Positions 16,867 to 25,238 of a stretch of 64,000 bases of DNA are shown piece by piece (the first letter of the stretch is position 1; each line of letters starts with the position of its first letter). Under the pieces are notes generated by a model that worked only from the letters and a program-made list of their open reading frames with translations, was not told the origin of the DNA and ran no database searches. The translations under genes and the position numbers were made by a program. The stretch comes from CAWKPF01 sp963851415 (GTDB taxonomy: Bacteria > Acidobacteriota > Thermoanaerobaculia > Multivoradales > Multivoraceae): the NCBI GenBank assembly GCA_963851415.1, contig CAWKPF010000002.1, forward strand, positions 2,852,001 to 2,916,000, given 5' to 3'.

Positions 16867-19779
16867 GTGACACTTCGAAATGGCCCCAGACCGTTCCTCG
16901 CGCTCACGGTCGGTGCAGCGCTTCTCCTGGCCCCGCAGGTGGCTCGCGAGGCTCAGGCGCAGTACTTCACACCCTTCGGCAAGAACAAGGTCCGCTACGA
17001 GAAGTTCGACTGGCAGATCTACGAGTCGCCGCATTTCAAGGTCTACTACTACGGCGACGTCGAAGAGGAGCTGCAGAACCTGGTCTCACTGGCGGAGAGT
17101 GCCTATGACCGCCTCTCCCAGGAGCTCGACTTCCAGATCCAGGAACGCACTCCGCTGATCCTGTACGAGACGCATTCCGACTTCCTGCAGAACAACCTGA
17201 TCGTCGGCTTCATCCCCGAGGGAGTCGCGGCGTTTGCGACCTCCACCCGATTCCAGATGGTGATGCCGATCGACATGTCGAACGTGGAGATGTACGAGCT
17301 CCTCCTGCACGAGCTGACCCACATCTTCCAGTACTACATCCTCTTCGGTGGCAGCATCGGCCGGGCGTTCACGATGAATCCCCCGACCTGGCTCATGGAA
17401 GGAATGGCCAGCTACTTCGCGCAGGACGAGAGCACCTCGGATCGGATGTTCCTGCGCGATGCGGTGGTCAATGACACGATTCCGCCGATCACCCAGAGCG
17501 ACATCCAGGGGTTCTTTGCCTATCGGTTCGGCCACGCCGCCTTTGATTTCATGGAGGAGCGCTGGGGTCGAGATGGGGTCATGGATTTCCTGTTCGAGTT
17601 CCGCAACACCGTGGGCTCGCGGGTCGGCAAGGCGGTGGAGCAGGCCTTCGGCATCAGCGCGGAGGACTTCGACGTCGAGTTCCGTCGTTGGCTGCGTCAA
17701 AAGTACCTGCCCGCCCTGGTTGCCAGCGGCGAGCCGAGCGACTTCGGCCGCCCCTTTCGCACCGATACGCAGGGGAGTCAGGAGACCTCTCCGGCGGCCT
17801 CACCGTCGGGCGATCTGATCGCCGCCTTCAGTACCCACAAGCGCGACCTCGACATCGTGCTGTTCGACGCCGAGCGCCGGGCGCTGGTGACCAACCTGAC
17901 CAAGGGCTACGAGACCAAGTTCCGCAACTTCGTCGGCCAGCACATGACCCGGCCGCGGGGCTCGGGCTCGGATATCGCGTTCTCGTACGACGGCAATCAG
18001 CTGGCGGCCTTCGTGCGGCGCGAGGCGGGCTACAGCCTGGCGCTCGTCGACGTGATCAAGGGCGGCGTCGACCGGATCATCGACATGGACGTCGAGCAGC
18101 AGACGGGGCCGGCATGGCACCCCTCGGAGAACAAGATCGCCTTCGCCGGTAACGACGGCGGAGAGTTCGACATCTTCATGCTCGACCTCGACACGCTCGA
18201 GATCGTCAATCTGACCGCCGACGATATCTATGACGCCGGCCCCTCGTTCTCTCCAGATGGCGAGTGGATCGTCTTCGCCTCGACCACGGGCGAGGATGCG
18301 GATTTGTGGCGAATTCGAGTCGACGACCCGACACGGCGCTATCGGGTGACCGACGACGACTACCACAATGTCGACCCGGTCTATTCGCCGGACGGCGAGC
18401 GGATCTTCTACACCTCGGATCGCACCGGTGCGGAGAACATCTTCAGCATCGACCTGAACAGTGGCGAGATCCGTCAGTACACCGACGCGATTACCGGGTG
18501 TTTCATGCCCACGGTCCTGAACGATCTGTCAGGCAACGAGCGACTGATCTACAACGGCTACTGGAAGGGTCGCTACGACCTCTACGAACGAGAGGCTGAC
18601 CAGCCGGTCGAGGTGGTCGACACGGTCGAGGTCGATCCTGAACACTCTCTGGATGTCGAGGAATTCGAGCCGGACATCCAGGTATCGATCGACGAGGACG
18701 CGAAGTCGGACAAGAAGGGGTTCCGGCTGCGCCTCGAAGACGCGGATGCGCTGCTGGGTGTCGACTCCAATCAGAACTTCCTGGGCTCGATCTATTTGAG
18801 CTTCACCGATTTTCTGGGAGATCGTCGCTTGACCGCGATGTTCGGTTCCGTCGAGAGCTTCCAGAACTTCAACGTGTGGTTCACCAATTCCTCGCGCCGC
18901 ATGTCGTGGACCGCTCATCTCTTCGACAATTCCCAGTTCTATATCGGGGTGGATCGCAGCAGCGGCTTTCTCGAGCGCGGTCGGCAGGCGTACCGGCACA
19001 CCGGGGCGCGCTTCACCATCCGCTATCCGACCAGCTTCTATCGTCGGTTCGAAGCGGGCCTGGGTGCGATTCGTCGTGACGTCGACTATCAGGCGTTTGC
19101 CTTCGGCGAGGACGGCCAGCCGATTCTGGACGACGAAGGCAACCTGATTCCGATCATCGAGCCTCGTGTCGACGAGTATCCGGAGCTGACCGGTGCCTTC
19201 GTCGGCGACACCGCCACCTACGGGCCGGGTGGCCCGACCAAGGGACACCGGATCCGGTTCGACGTTTCCTATGCGCCGGACCTCGACGAGAGCGGGACCC
19301 TGACGGCGTCGATCCGAGCCGATCTGCGCAAGTACATTCCGCTCACTCGCCGCTCTCTGATCGCGACCCGTCTCTATGCCTTCGACAGTGAGGGCAACTA
19401 TCCCGACTACACGATCTTCGGTGGACTCGACACGGTGCGTGGGTTCGACCTCTACTCCCTGTCGGGTACCCGGGCTTTCTACACCAACCTCGAGCTCCGT
19501 TTCCCGCTGATCGATCTCTTCGTGACCCCGCTGATCGGCTTCCAGGGGATCCAGGGCCGCATCTTCCTCGACATCGCGGGGGCCTGGTACCACGACGTGC
19601 AGAGCTTCGAGTTCTGGGACAGTGAGAACAGCTCCCTCGGGGATGCCGTTTCGTCGTACGGTTGGGGCTTCAGCGTCCAGTTCTTCGGGCTGGAGTGGAA
19701 CTTCGACTGGGCCACGCGTTGGGACTTCAGTGAGAGCGGAGAGACGGTGTCGAGCTTCTGGGTCGGTCAGAAGTTCTAG
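16867..19779 (+). CDS. Metallopeptidase, TolB-like propeller and outer-membrane barrel fusion
   Basis: A 970-residue exported protein with three apparent modules. After the signal peptide (about 1-32), residues 38-230 look like a gluzincin (peptidase MA-like) domain with HELTH at 148-152 and a downstream Glu178 in PPTWLMEGMASYFA. Residues about 290-590 contain WD40/PD40 (TolB-like) repeats such as GPSFSPDGEWIVFAS and DPVYSPDGERIFYTSD. Residues about 640-970 are strand-rich with aromatic girdles and end in VGQKF, the terminal Phe expected of Bam substrates, like the surface-antigen/BamA barrel. GTG at 16867 was preferred because GGAGGAG (16853-16859) lies eight bases before it and after the in-frame ATG at 16846. 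Confidence 0.82.
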   Translation: MTLRNGPRPFLALTVGAALLLAPQVAREAQAQYFTPFGKNKVRYEKFDWQIYESPHFKVYYYGDVEEELQNLVSLAESAYDRLSQELDFQIQERTPLILYETHSDFLQNNLIVGFIPEGVAAFATSTRFQMVMPIDMSNVEMYELLLHELTHIFQYYILFGGSIGRAFTMNPPTWLMEGMASYFAQDESTSDRMFLRDAVVNDTIPPITQSDIQGFFAYRFGHAAFDFMEERWGRDGVMDFLFEFRNTVGSRVGKAVEQAFGISAEDFDVEFRRWLRQKYLPALVASGEPSDFGRPFRTDTQGSQETSPAASPSGDLIAAFSTHKRDLDIVLFDAERRALVTNLTKGYETKFRNFVGQHMTRPRGSGSDIAFSYDGNQLAAFVRREAGYSLALVDVIKGGVDRIIDMDVEQQTGPAWHPSENKIAFAGNDGGEFDIFMLDLDTLEIVNLTADDIYDAGPSFSPDGEWIVFASTTGEDADLWRIRVDDPTRRYRVTDDDYHNVDPVYSPDGERIFYTSDRTGAENIFSIDLNSGEIRQYTDAITGCFMPTVLNDLSGNERLIYNGYWKGRYDLYEREADQPVEVVDTVEVDPEHSLDVEEFEPDIQVSIDEDAKSDKKGFRLRLEDADALLGVDSNQNFLGSIYLSFTDFLGDRRLTAMFGSVESFQNFNVWFTNSSRRMSWTAHLFDNSQFYIGVDRSSGFLERGRQAYRHTGARFTIRYPTSFYRRFEAGLGAIRRDVDYQAFAFGEDGQPILDDEGNLIPIIEPRVDEYPELTGAFVGDTATYGPGGPTKGHRIRFDVSYAPDLDESGTLTASIRADLRKYIPLTRRSLIATRLYAFDSEGNYPDYTIFGGLDTVRGFDLYSLSGTRAFYTNLELRFPLIDLFVTPLIGFQGIQGRIFLDIAGAWYHDVQSFEFWDSENSSLGDAVSSYGWGFSVQFFGLEWNFDWATRWDFSESGETVSSFWVGQKF

Positions 19780-19825
19780 GTCGGCGCGGCCCCTGGCCCG
19801 CGACGCCCGACGTTCACTCCAGCGT

Positions 19826-19857
19826 CCGAGGGTCGACTCCTTGGGAGTCGTCCTCGG
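19826..19857 (+). terminator. Long hairpin after the fusion-protein gene
   Basis: Arms 19826-19840 and 19844-19857 pair over about 14 positions with one bulge around a TTG loop. No T-tract follows, so it may protect the 3' end or terminate in a Rho-assisted way rather than act as a classical intrinsic terminator. Confidence 0.45.
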
Positions 19858-19901
19858 GTGCTAGAGAGTGCTGACCGGAACGCGAATGAATGTCACGCGG
19901 T

Positions 19902-20023
19902 CGGGTCAAGGGCCCCCGGCCAAATGCGGCTTCGCCGCGCGGCTCGGAAATCAGCGCGGCCTTCGGGCCGCGTCTCAGGGGCCCCGGAGAAGGTGTGATC
20001 GGTTCAGTGGTCCTCTTGACCCG
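19902..20023. repeat. Composite inverted-repeat element
   Basis: Outer 9-bp perfect inverted arms CGGGTCAAG (19902-19910) and CTTGACCCG (20015-20023) enclose two GC-rich hairpins: GCGGC-TTC-GCCGC (19926-19938), and a perfect 7-bp stem closing a TTCG tetraloop (19955-19972). GGGCCCCC-type blocks flank them. The layout resembles REP-type or small non-autonomous mobile elements. No second copy was noticed in this window. Confidence 0.5.
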
Positions 20024-20033
20024 TACATGGGGT

Positions 20034-20062
20034 CTGGCACCGGGTGGGCGTTCGGGTAGACT
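20034..20062 (+). promoter_or_regulatory. Candidate promoter of the phosphodiesterase gene
   Basis: CTGGCA (20034-20039), 17-bp spacer, TAGACT (20057-20062): four of six matches in each hexamer. It lies about 40 bases before the ATG at 20102 and just downstream of the inverted-repeat element. Confidence 0.4.
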
Positions 20063-20101
20063 GGGAGCCGATCCGAGCCGCTCCTTTCTGACCCGATCCC
20101 G

Positions 20102-20899
20102 ATGCAAATCGAAATCCTCGGCTGTCACGGTGGTGAGACACCGGAGTGCCGCCTCACCAGCTTGCTGGTCAACGGAACCGTCGCGCTGGATGCGGGCTGC
20201 CTGTCCCAGGCTCTGCCCATGGAGCGTCAAGCCGAAATTCGTTCGGTTTTGCTCACCCACTCCCACTTCGATCACACCGGAAGCCTGCCCTTTCTGCTCG
20301 ACAACGTGTTCGGTCGTGACGACGAGGGGCTCGAGGTGTGTGCCTCCTCGGCGACGGTCTATGCGGTCCGCAAGAACCTCTTCAACTCCTCGATCTGGCC
20401 TGACTTTTCTCGTCTTCCGGATCACCTTCTCCCGGCCCTGCGGTTTTTCGAACTGGAGGCCGAAGTGCCGATCGAGCGCGGTGGAGCGAAGTTCACGCCG
20501 ATTCCAGTGAATCACGCAGTACCCACCTTCGGTTTCCTGATCGAAGACGACGAAGGCGCGGTGCTCTGGTCGAGTGATACCGGCCCGACCCGCCGGATCT
20601 GGGAGGTGGCGAACGCGACTCCGAGACTGCAGGCGGTCTTCGTCGAGGTGAGCTTCGACGACTCGCTCCAGCAGCTGGCCGACGAGTCCCTCCATCTCAC
20701 TCCCTCGACCCTGGGCCGCGAACTGGAGAAGTTGGACGTCGACGTACCGGTCTTTCTCCATCACCTCAAGCCCGCTCGGGAGGAACGAATCCGCAAGGAA
20801 GTGGCGGCACTCGGCCATGGCTCGATCGACTTCCTCGAACAGGGAAAGACCTATGATTTCGGTGCTCCGGTCGAGGTTCGCGAGGGAGCGCGCGCGTGA
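20102..20899 (+). CDS. Class II cyclic-nucleotide phosphodiesterase-like MBL-fold protein
   Basis: A 265-residue metallo-beta-lactamase-fold hydrolase. MQIEILGCHGGETPECRLTS, the metal motif THSHFDHTGSLPFL, IPVNHAVPTFGFLI, WSSDTGPTRRIWE and FVEVSFDDSLQQLA match class II 3',5'-cyclic nucleotide phosphodiesterases (CpdA/PDE1 type), which cleave cAMP or cGMP; FLHHLKP supplies the last metal His. Other MBL activities cannot be excluded. Its stop overlaps the next gene's GTG as GTGA, so the two are coupled. First gene of the block leading into the purine operon. Confidence 0.78.
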   Translation: MQIEILGCHGGETPECRLTSLLVNGTVALDAGCLSQALPMERQAEIRSVLLTHSHFDHTGSLPFLLDNVFGRDDEGLEVCASSATVYAVRKNLFNSSIWPDFSRLPDHLLPALRFFELEAEVPIERGGAKFTPIPVNHAVPTFGFLIEDDEGAVLWSSDTGPTRRIWEVANATPRLQAVFVEVSFDDSLQQLADESLHLTPSTLGRELEKLDVDVPVFLHHLKPAREERIRKEVAALGHGSIDFLEQGKTYDFGAPVEVREGARA

Positions 20900-21930
20900 A
20901 CCGGGGCCCGCAGCAGATTCCACTGTTCGGGCCCGATACGCCGCCCGAGAGGGCCAGTCGCCGCGCCGAAGAGGCCCGCGACGGAGTCGAAACGGATCCG
21001 GTGCAGCGTACGCCCTACGATGCTGATGGGCTTCGCCTGGCAGTGCTGGGCTCGGGCAGCCGGGGAAACGCGATCGTGGTTCGAAGTGGCGCCCACACGC
21101 TCCTCATCGATGCAGGATTCTCCTGCCGCGAGCTCGAAAAGCGCCTGCGCCTCATCGGTGTCGACCCGCGCCAGATCGATGCCCTCGTGCTCACCCACGA
21201 GCATCAGGATCACTGTCGCGGCGCAGATCGTTTCTCGAAGCGGAACAAGGTGCCGATCTATGCCACTGCGGGGACCCTCTCCGGTAAGCGCCTGCGCCGA
21301 CTACCGGGCCCGGTGCGCCCCTTCCGCGCCGGCGCGGAGCTGGAGGCCGGGGGGTTCCTGGTGCGCTCTTTCGGTGTCGCGCACGATGCTCGAGAACCGG
21401 TCGGCCTGGTGCTCGAAGACGATCGGGGCTGGAAGCTCGGAGTGGTCGCCGATCTGGGCTCCCGGGGAGAGGTGTCGTGGGCTCGTTTGCGTGACCTCGA
21501 CGCGTTGGTGATCGAGTCCAACCACGACCCCGGGATGTTGCGCACGGGTCCCTATCCCTGGGCTCTCAAGCAGAGAATCGCGAGCCGTTGGGGACATCTC
21601 TCGAACGAACAGGCTGCCGCGGGTGTGCAGGAACTGATCGGGGATCGTCTCGGAATCGTGGTGCTCTATCACCTTTCGCAGAAGAACAACCTCGCAGCTC
21701 TGGCGGAAACGGCGGTGGGAGAGGCCCTCGACCGAGCCGGTGCTCGCGCACGAGTCGTCACCTGCGAGCAGGAGCGGCCCACCCCGTGGCTTCGCGCCGG
21801 CGGTCTTCTCGGCGCAGGGCTCGAGGGCATCGCGCCAAACGAGGGTCGCGCGGCCAGGGCTCCGACCACAGCCAGGGAAACAGTCACGGGCGTGGAGCCA
21901 CTCGCCCCCTCTCTTCCAGGAGTGATCTAG
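20896..21930 (+). CDS. YycJ/WalJ-like MBL-fold hydrolase
   Basis: A 344-residue protein. A variable N-terminal stretch (1-45) precedes a YycJ-type MBL domain: LAVLGSGSRGNAIVV, LLIDAGFSCRELEKRL, the metal motif THEHQDHCRG, a YATAGTL segment and ESNHDPGMLRTGPYPWALKQRI with GHLSNEQAA, which are family hallmarks. Relatives are proposed 5'-3' nucleases acting in replication or cell-wall coordination. The C-terminal 50 residues are low complexity. Its TAG stop directly abuts the purS ATG, so it is probably co-transcribed with the purine genes. Confidence 0.82.
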   Translation: MNRGPQQIPLFGPDTPPERASRRAEEARDGVETDPVQRTPYDADGLRLAVLGSGSRGNAIVVRSGAHTLLIDAGFSCRELEKRLRLIGVDPRQIDALVLTHEHQDHCRGADRFSKRNKVPIYATAGTLSGKRLRRLPGPVRPFRAGAELEAGGFLVRSFGVAHDAREPVGLVLEDDRGWKLGVVADLGSRGEVSWARLRDLDALVIESNHDPGMLRTGPYPWALKQRIASRWGHLSNEQAAAGVQELIGDRLGIVVLYHLSQKNNLAALAETAVGEALDRAGARARVVTCEQERPTPWLRAGGLLGAGLEGIAPNEGRAARAPTTARETVTGVEPLAPSLPGVI

Positions 21931-22221
21931 ATGACGTTGAAACGGTGGCAGGCACGGGTACTGGTGTTTCCTCGACCGGAAATCCTCGATCCGCAGGGTA
22001 AGGCAGTGACCCAGGCACTCGGCCGACTGGGGTTCGACGAGGTTGCGCAACTGCGAGCCGGCAAGGCTTTCGAGCTCGAATTGACGGCGCGGAGTCGCGA
22101 GGACGCCGAAGGTCGACTGGTTCAGATGTGTGAACAGCTCCTGGCCAATACGATCATCGAGGACTATCGCGTCGAGGTCACCGAAACCTCTTCCGAGGAG
22201 CTCGCGGAGACGGCGCAATGA
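21931..22221 (+). CDS. purS: Phosphoribosylformylglycinamidine synthase subunit PurS
   Basis: The small (96-residue) structural subunit that bridges PurQ and small PurL in the FGAR-to-FGAM step. ARVLVFPRPEILDPQGKAVTQ and GKAFELEL fit the family. AGGAG lies upstream within the previous gene's end. Its stop overlaps the purQ ATG as ATGA. Confidence 0.93.
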   Translation: MTLKRWQARVLVFPRPEILDPQGKAVTQALGRLGFDEVAQLRAGKAFELELTARSREDAEGRLVQMCEQLLANTIIEDYRVEVTETSSEELAETAQ

Positions 22222-22949
22222 ACTGTGGTGTGGTGGTCTTCCCCGGCAGCAACTGTGACCACGACGTCTACCACGTGCTCAAGCACGTCATGCAGCAGGA
22301 GACGCGCTTTCTGTGGCATGAAGACGACGACACCCAGGGCTGCGACTTCGTGGTGGTTCCGGGTGGGTTCTCCTACGGCGACTATCTGAGGGCCGGCTCC
22401 ATGGCGGCAGTGTCCCCGGTGATGAAAGCCGTCGCACGACACGCCGAGCGCGGTGGGTTGGTGCTCGGCATCTGCAACGGCTTCCAGATCCTGCTCGAGT
22501 CGGGTCTGCTGCCCGGGGCGATGCGTCGCAACGACGGTCTGCGCTTCCTGAGCTGCGACGTCCACCTCCGGGTCGAGCGCGACGATCTCGCCTTCACCTC
22601 GCGCTATCGCAAAGGACAGGTCCTTCGGATGCCGATCGCCCACGCCGACGGGAACTATGTCGACCACGAAGCGGCGCTCGACCGGTTGGAGGCCAACGGG
22701 CAGGTGGTGTTTCGCTATTGCGATTCCCAGGGTCACTGTCAGGTGGACTCGCCATCGAGTGAGAGCGCTCGTCGTGCCAACCTCAATGGCTCCGAGCGAG
22801 CGATCGCCGGTATCTCCTCGCCTGCGGGGAACGTGTTGGCCCTGATGCCTCACCCCGAGCGATGCGCCGAGGAGGTGCTCGGCAACGAGGACGGCCTGGC
22901 GCTGTTTGCTGGCGTGACGCAAGGCGTGGCTCAGGCGGTGAGTCCGTGA
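22218..22949 (+). CDS. purQ: Phosphoribosylformylglycinamidine synthase subunit PurQ
   Basis: The class I glutamine amidotransferase subunit that supplies ammonia to PurL. The 243-residue protein has VVVFPGSNCDHD, VPGGFSYGDYLRAG, the nucleophile in LGICNGFQIL, and the His and Glu of the triad in ALMPHPERCAE. It overlaps purS and purL by 4 bp each. Confidence 0.97.
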   Translation: MNCGVVVFPGSNCDHDVYHVLKHVMQQETRFLWHEDDDTQGCDFVVVPGGFSYGDYLRAGSMAAVSPVMKAVARHAERGGLVLGICNGFQILLESGLLPGAMRRNDGLRFLSCDVHLRVERDDLAFTSRYRKGQVLRMPIAHADGNYVDHEAALDRLEANGQVVFRYCDSQGHCQVDSPSSESARRANLNGSERAIAGISSPAGNVLALMPHPERCAEEVLGNEDGLALFAGVTQGVAQAVSP

Positions 22950-25189
22950 GCGCCCACAGCCGCATGGATCTCGAGCCTCAGGTCGACGAGCAGCTGGCCC
23001 GGGAGCACGGTCTCGACGAGCACGAGTACTCCCTGCTGCTCGGGATGCTCGGGCGGGAGCCGACCTTCACCGAGTTGGGTATCTGTTCCGCGCTCTTCTC
23101 TGAGCACTGCAGCTACAAGTCCTCCAAGAGTTGGTTGCGCGGCTTTCCGACCGAGGGTCGATCGGTCGTGCAGGGCCCGGGAGAGAACGCGGGAATCGTC
23201 GACCTCGGCCACGGCCTGGTGGCTGCATTCAAGATGGAGAGCCACAACCACCCCAGTTTCATCGAGCCGTATCAGGGGGCTGCCACCGGGGTCGGTGGAA
23301 TCCTTCGTGACGTGTTCACGATGGGAGCAAGGCCGATTGCCTGCATGGACTCGCTGAGCTTCGGGGAGATCACGGCGCCCCGGATGCGTCATCTGGTGGA
23401 CGGCGTCGTGCGCGGCGTGGGCGACTACGGTAACTGTGTCGGCATTCCGACCGTTGGCGGTGAGACCCGGTTTCACCGCTCCTACAACGGCAACATCCTG
23501 GTCAACGCCTTTGCGCTCGGCGTCTGTGAGCACGATCGGATCTTCACCGCCAGCGCTACCGGCCTCGGAAACCCGATTCTGTACGTCGGCTCGAGGACCG
23601 GCAGGGACGGCATTCACGGTGCCACGATGGCCTCGGAGTCGTTCGACGACGAGAGCGAAGCCAAGCGTCCTACCGTCCAGGTCGGAGATCCCTTCACCGA
23701 GAAGGTTCTTCTCGAGGCGTGTCTGGAGGCCATGCGCAGCGGCGTGGTCGTGGCGATCCAGGACATGGGTGCTGCGGGGATGACCAGTTCCTGCTTCGAG
23801 ATGGCCGACCGAGGTGGGACCGGGATCGAAGTCGACCTCGACCGGGTGCCGCTGCGCGAGCCCTCGCTGACCCCGTACGAGATCATGCTCTCCGAGTCGC
23901 AGGAGCGCATGGTGATCGTGGCCGAGCAGGGCCGGGAGTCGGCGATCGAGGAGATCTTCGAGAAGTGGGGTCTGGCCGTGCAACCGATCGGGCACGTGAC
24001 GGCCACGGGTCGCGCCGTGCTGCGCTACGACGGCGAGGTGGTCGCCGACATGCCGGTGCAGCCGCTGGTGGACGAGGCGCCGGTGTACGAGCGCCCGGTG
24101 GCTGTTCCCAGTGATCTCGAACAGCGTCAAGCCTCCCCGGACGTGCCGGATCCCAGCGTCCTCGGGCTCGACTGGGGCGGTGCCCTCGAAGCGATGCTTG
24201 CCACCCCCGATCTGGGCGACAAGTCGTGGATCTACCGCCAGTACGACTCCACCGTGCGAGCCAACACGGTGGTGGGCCCGGGCGCTGATGCTGCGGTGCT
24301 GCGCCTCAAGGGAACCCCGAGTGGCCTTGCGATCACGTCCGACGTGAACCCGGTGTATTGCGCGCTCGATCCCCGCCTCGGCGGCCGACAGGCCGTGGCG
24401 GAGGCAGCACGCAACCTCGCATGTGTCGGAGCGCTCCCCCTGGCCCTCACCGATTGCCTCAACTTCGGTTCCCCGGAGATCCCGGAGGTCGCTTGGCAGC
24501 TGCGGGAGTGCATCCGTGGCATGAGCGAGGCATGCCGAGCACTCTCGGTGCCGGTCGTCTCGGGCAACGTGTCTCTCTACAACGACACGGAGGGGCGCTC
24601 GATCCATCCGACTCCGACGGTGGCCATGGTGGGCCTGATCGAGGCGCTCGATCGCCGAGATCACGCCGAGCTCACGGCCAGCTTTCTCGCGCCCGGTCAT
24701 CGAGTGGTGCTGCTCGGCCAAGGCCAGGAGGCCTTTGGTGGCTCTGCCTACTTGCGCCTTCTGTTCGACGTCGAGCAGGGGCGTCCCCCGGAGGTCGACC
24801 TCGAACAGGAGCGTCGACTGGGTGACCTGCTGCGCCAGCTTCACCAACGCTCGCTCGTGGCCGCCTGTCACGATCTCTCCGAGGGGGGGCTCGCCCTGGC
24901 CGTGGCGGAGGCGAGCTTTCGACACGGCATCGGAGCCGAGCTGACCTGGACCGGATCCCCTGCCGGCTTGTTCGCGGAGGACCAGGGGCGGGTGTTGATC
25001 GCGGTGGCGGGAGAGAACCTCGACTCGGTGCTGGCTGCTGCCGAGTCTTCCGGCGTGGCGGTGACCGAGCTCGGGGAGACCGGGGGAGACGAGATTCGGA
25101 TCGACTGCGGAGGAGAGACGCTGCGGGCTTCGGTGGCGGGGCTCCGCTCGGCGTGGTCGAATGCGCTACCCTCTTCTCTCGGTCTTTGA
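22946..25189 (+). CDS. purL: Phosphoribosylformylglycinamidine synthase subunit PurL (small form)
   Basis: The ATP-dependent synthetase subunit of the FGAM synthase complex. The 747-residue length marks the small PurL that works with PurS and PurQ. SEHCSYKSSK, MESHNHPS and AATGVGGILRDVFTMGARPIA are the family ATP/Mg motifs, and the second half repeats the fold (SGNVSLYND, HDLSEGGLALAVAE). The GTG at 22946 overlaps the purQ stop (GTGA); an in-frame ATG at 22964 is the alternative. purF follows after 49 bp. Confidence 0.97.
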   Translation: MSAHSRMDLEPQVDEQLAREHGLDEHEYSLLLGMLGREPTFTELGICSALFSEHCSYKSSKSWLRGFPTEGRSVVQGPGENAGIVDLGHGLVAAFKMESHNHPSFIEPYQGAATGVGGILRDVFTMGARPIACMDSLSFGEITAPRMRHLVDGVVRGVGDYGNCVGIPTVGGETRFHRSYNGNILVNAFALGVCEHDRIFTASATGLGNPILYVGSRTGRDGIHGATMASESFDDESEAKRPTVQVGDPFTEKVLLEACLEAMRSGVVVAIQDMGAAGMTSSCFEMADRGGTGIEVDLDRVPLREPSLTPYEIMLSESQERMVIVAEQGRESAIEEIFEKWGLAVQPIGHVTATGRAVLRYDGEVVADMPVQPLVDEAPVYERPVAVPSDLEQRQASPDVPDPSVLGLDWGGALEAMLATPDLGDKSWIYRQYDSTVRANTVVGPGADAAVLRLKGTPSGLAITSDVNPVYCALDPRLGGRQAVAEAARNLACVGALPLALTDCLNFGSPEIPEVAWQLRECIRGMSEACRALSVPVVSGNVSLYNDTEGRSIHPTPTVAMVGLIEALDRRDHAELTASFLAPGHRVVLLGQGQEAFGGSAYLRLLFDVEQGRPPEVDLEQERRLGDLLRQLHQRSLVAACHDLSEGGLALAVAEASFRHGIGAELTWTGSPAGLFAEDQGRVLIAVAGENLDSVLAAAESSGVAVTELGETGGDEIRIDCGGETLRASVAGLRSAWSNALPSSLGL

Positions 25190-25238
25190 GAGAGCCTCGA
25201 GAATGAACATTCCGATCGACCCAGTGAGTCGGTAAGCG

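Larger units (their letters stand above)
19780..20101 (+). other. Gene-free interval with hairpins and a candidate promoter
   Basis: No credible coding frame. It holds a strong hairpin, a composite inverted-repeat element and a candidate promoter for the phosphodiesterase gene, each listed separately. Confidence 0.6.

Noticed and set aside
22931..24925. A 664-codon minus-strand frame opposite purL
   Set aside because: purL is unmistakable on the plus strand; the antisense frame shows no domains and has a His/Arg-rich composition.
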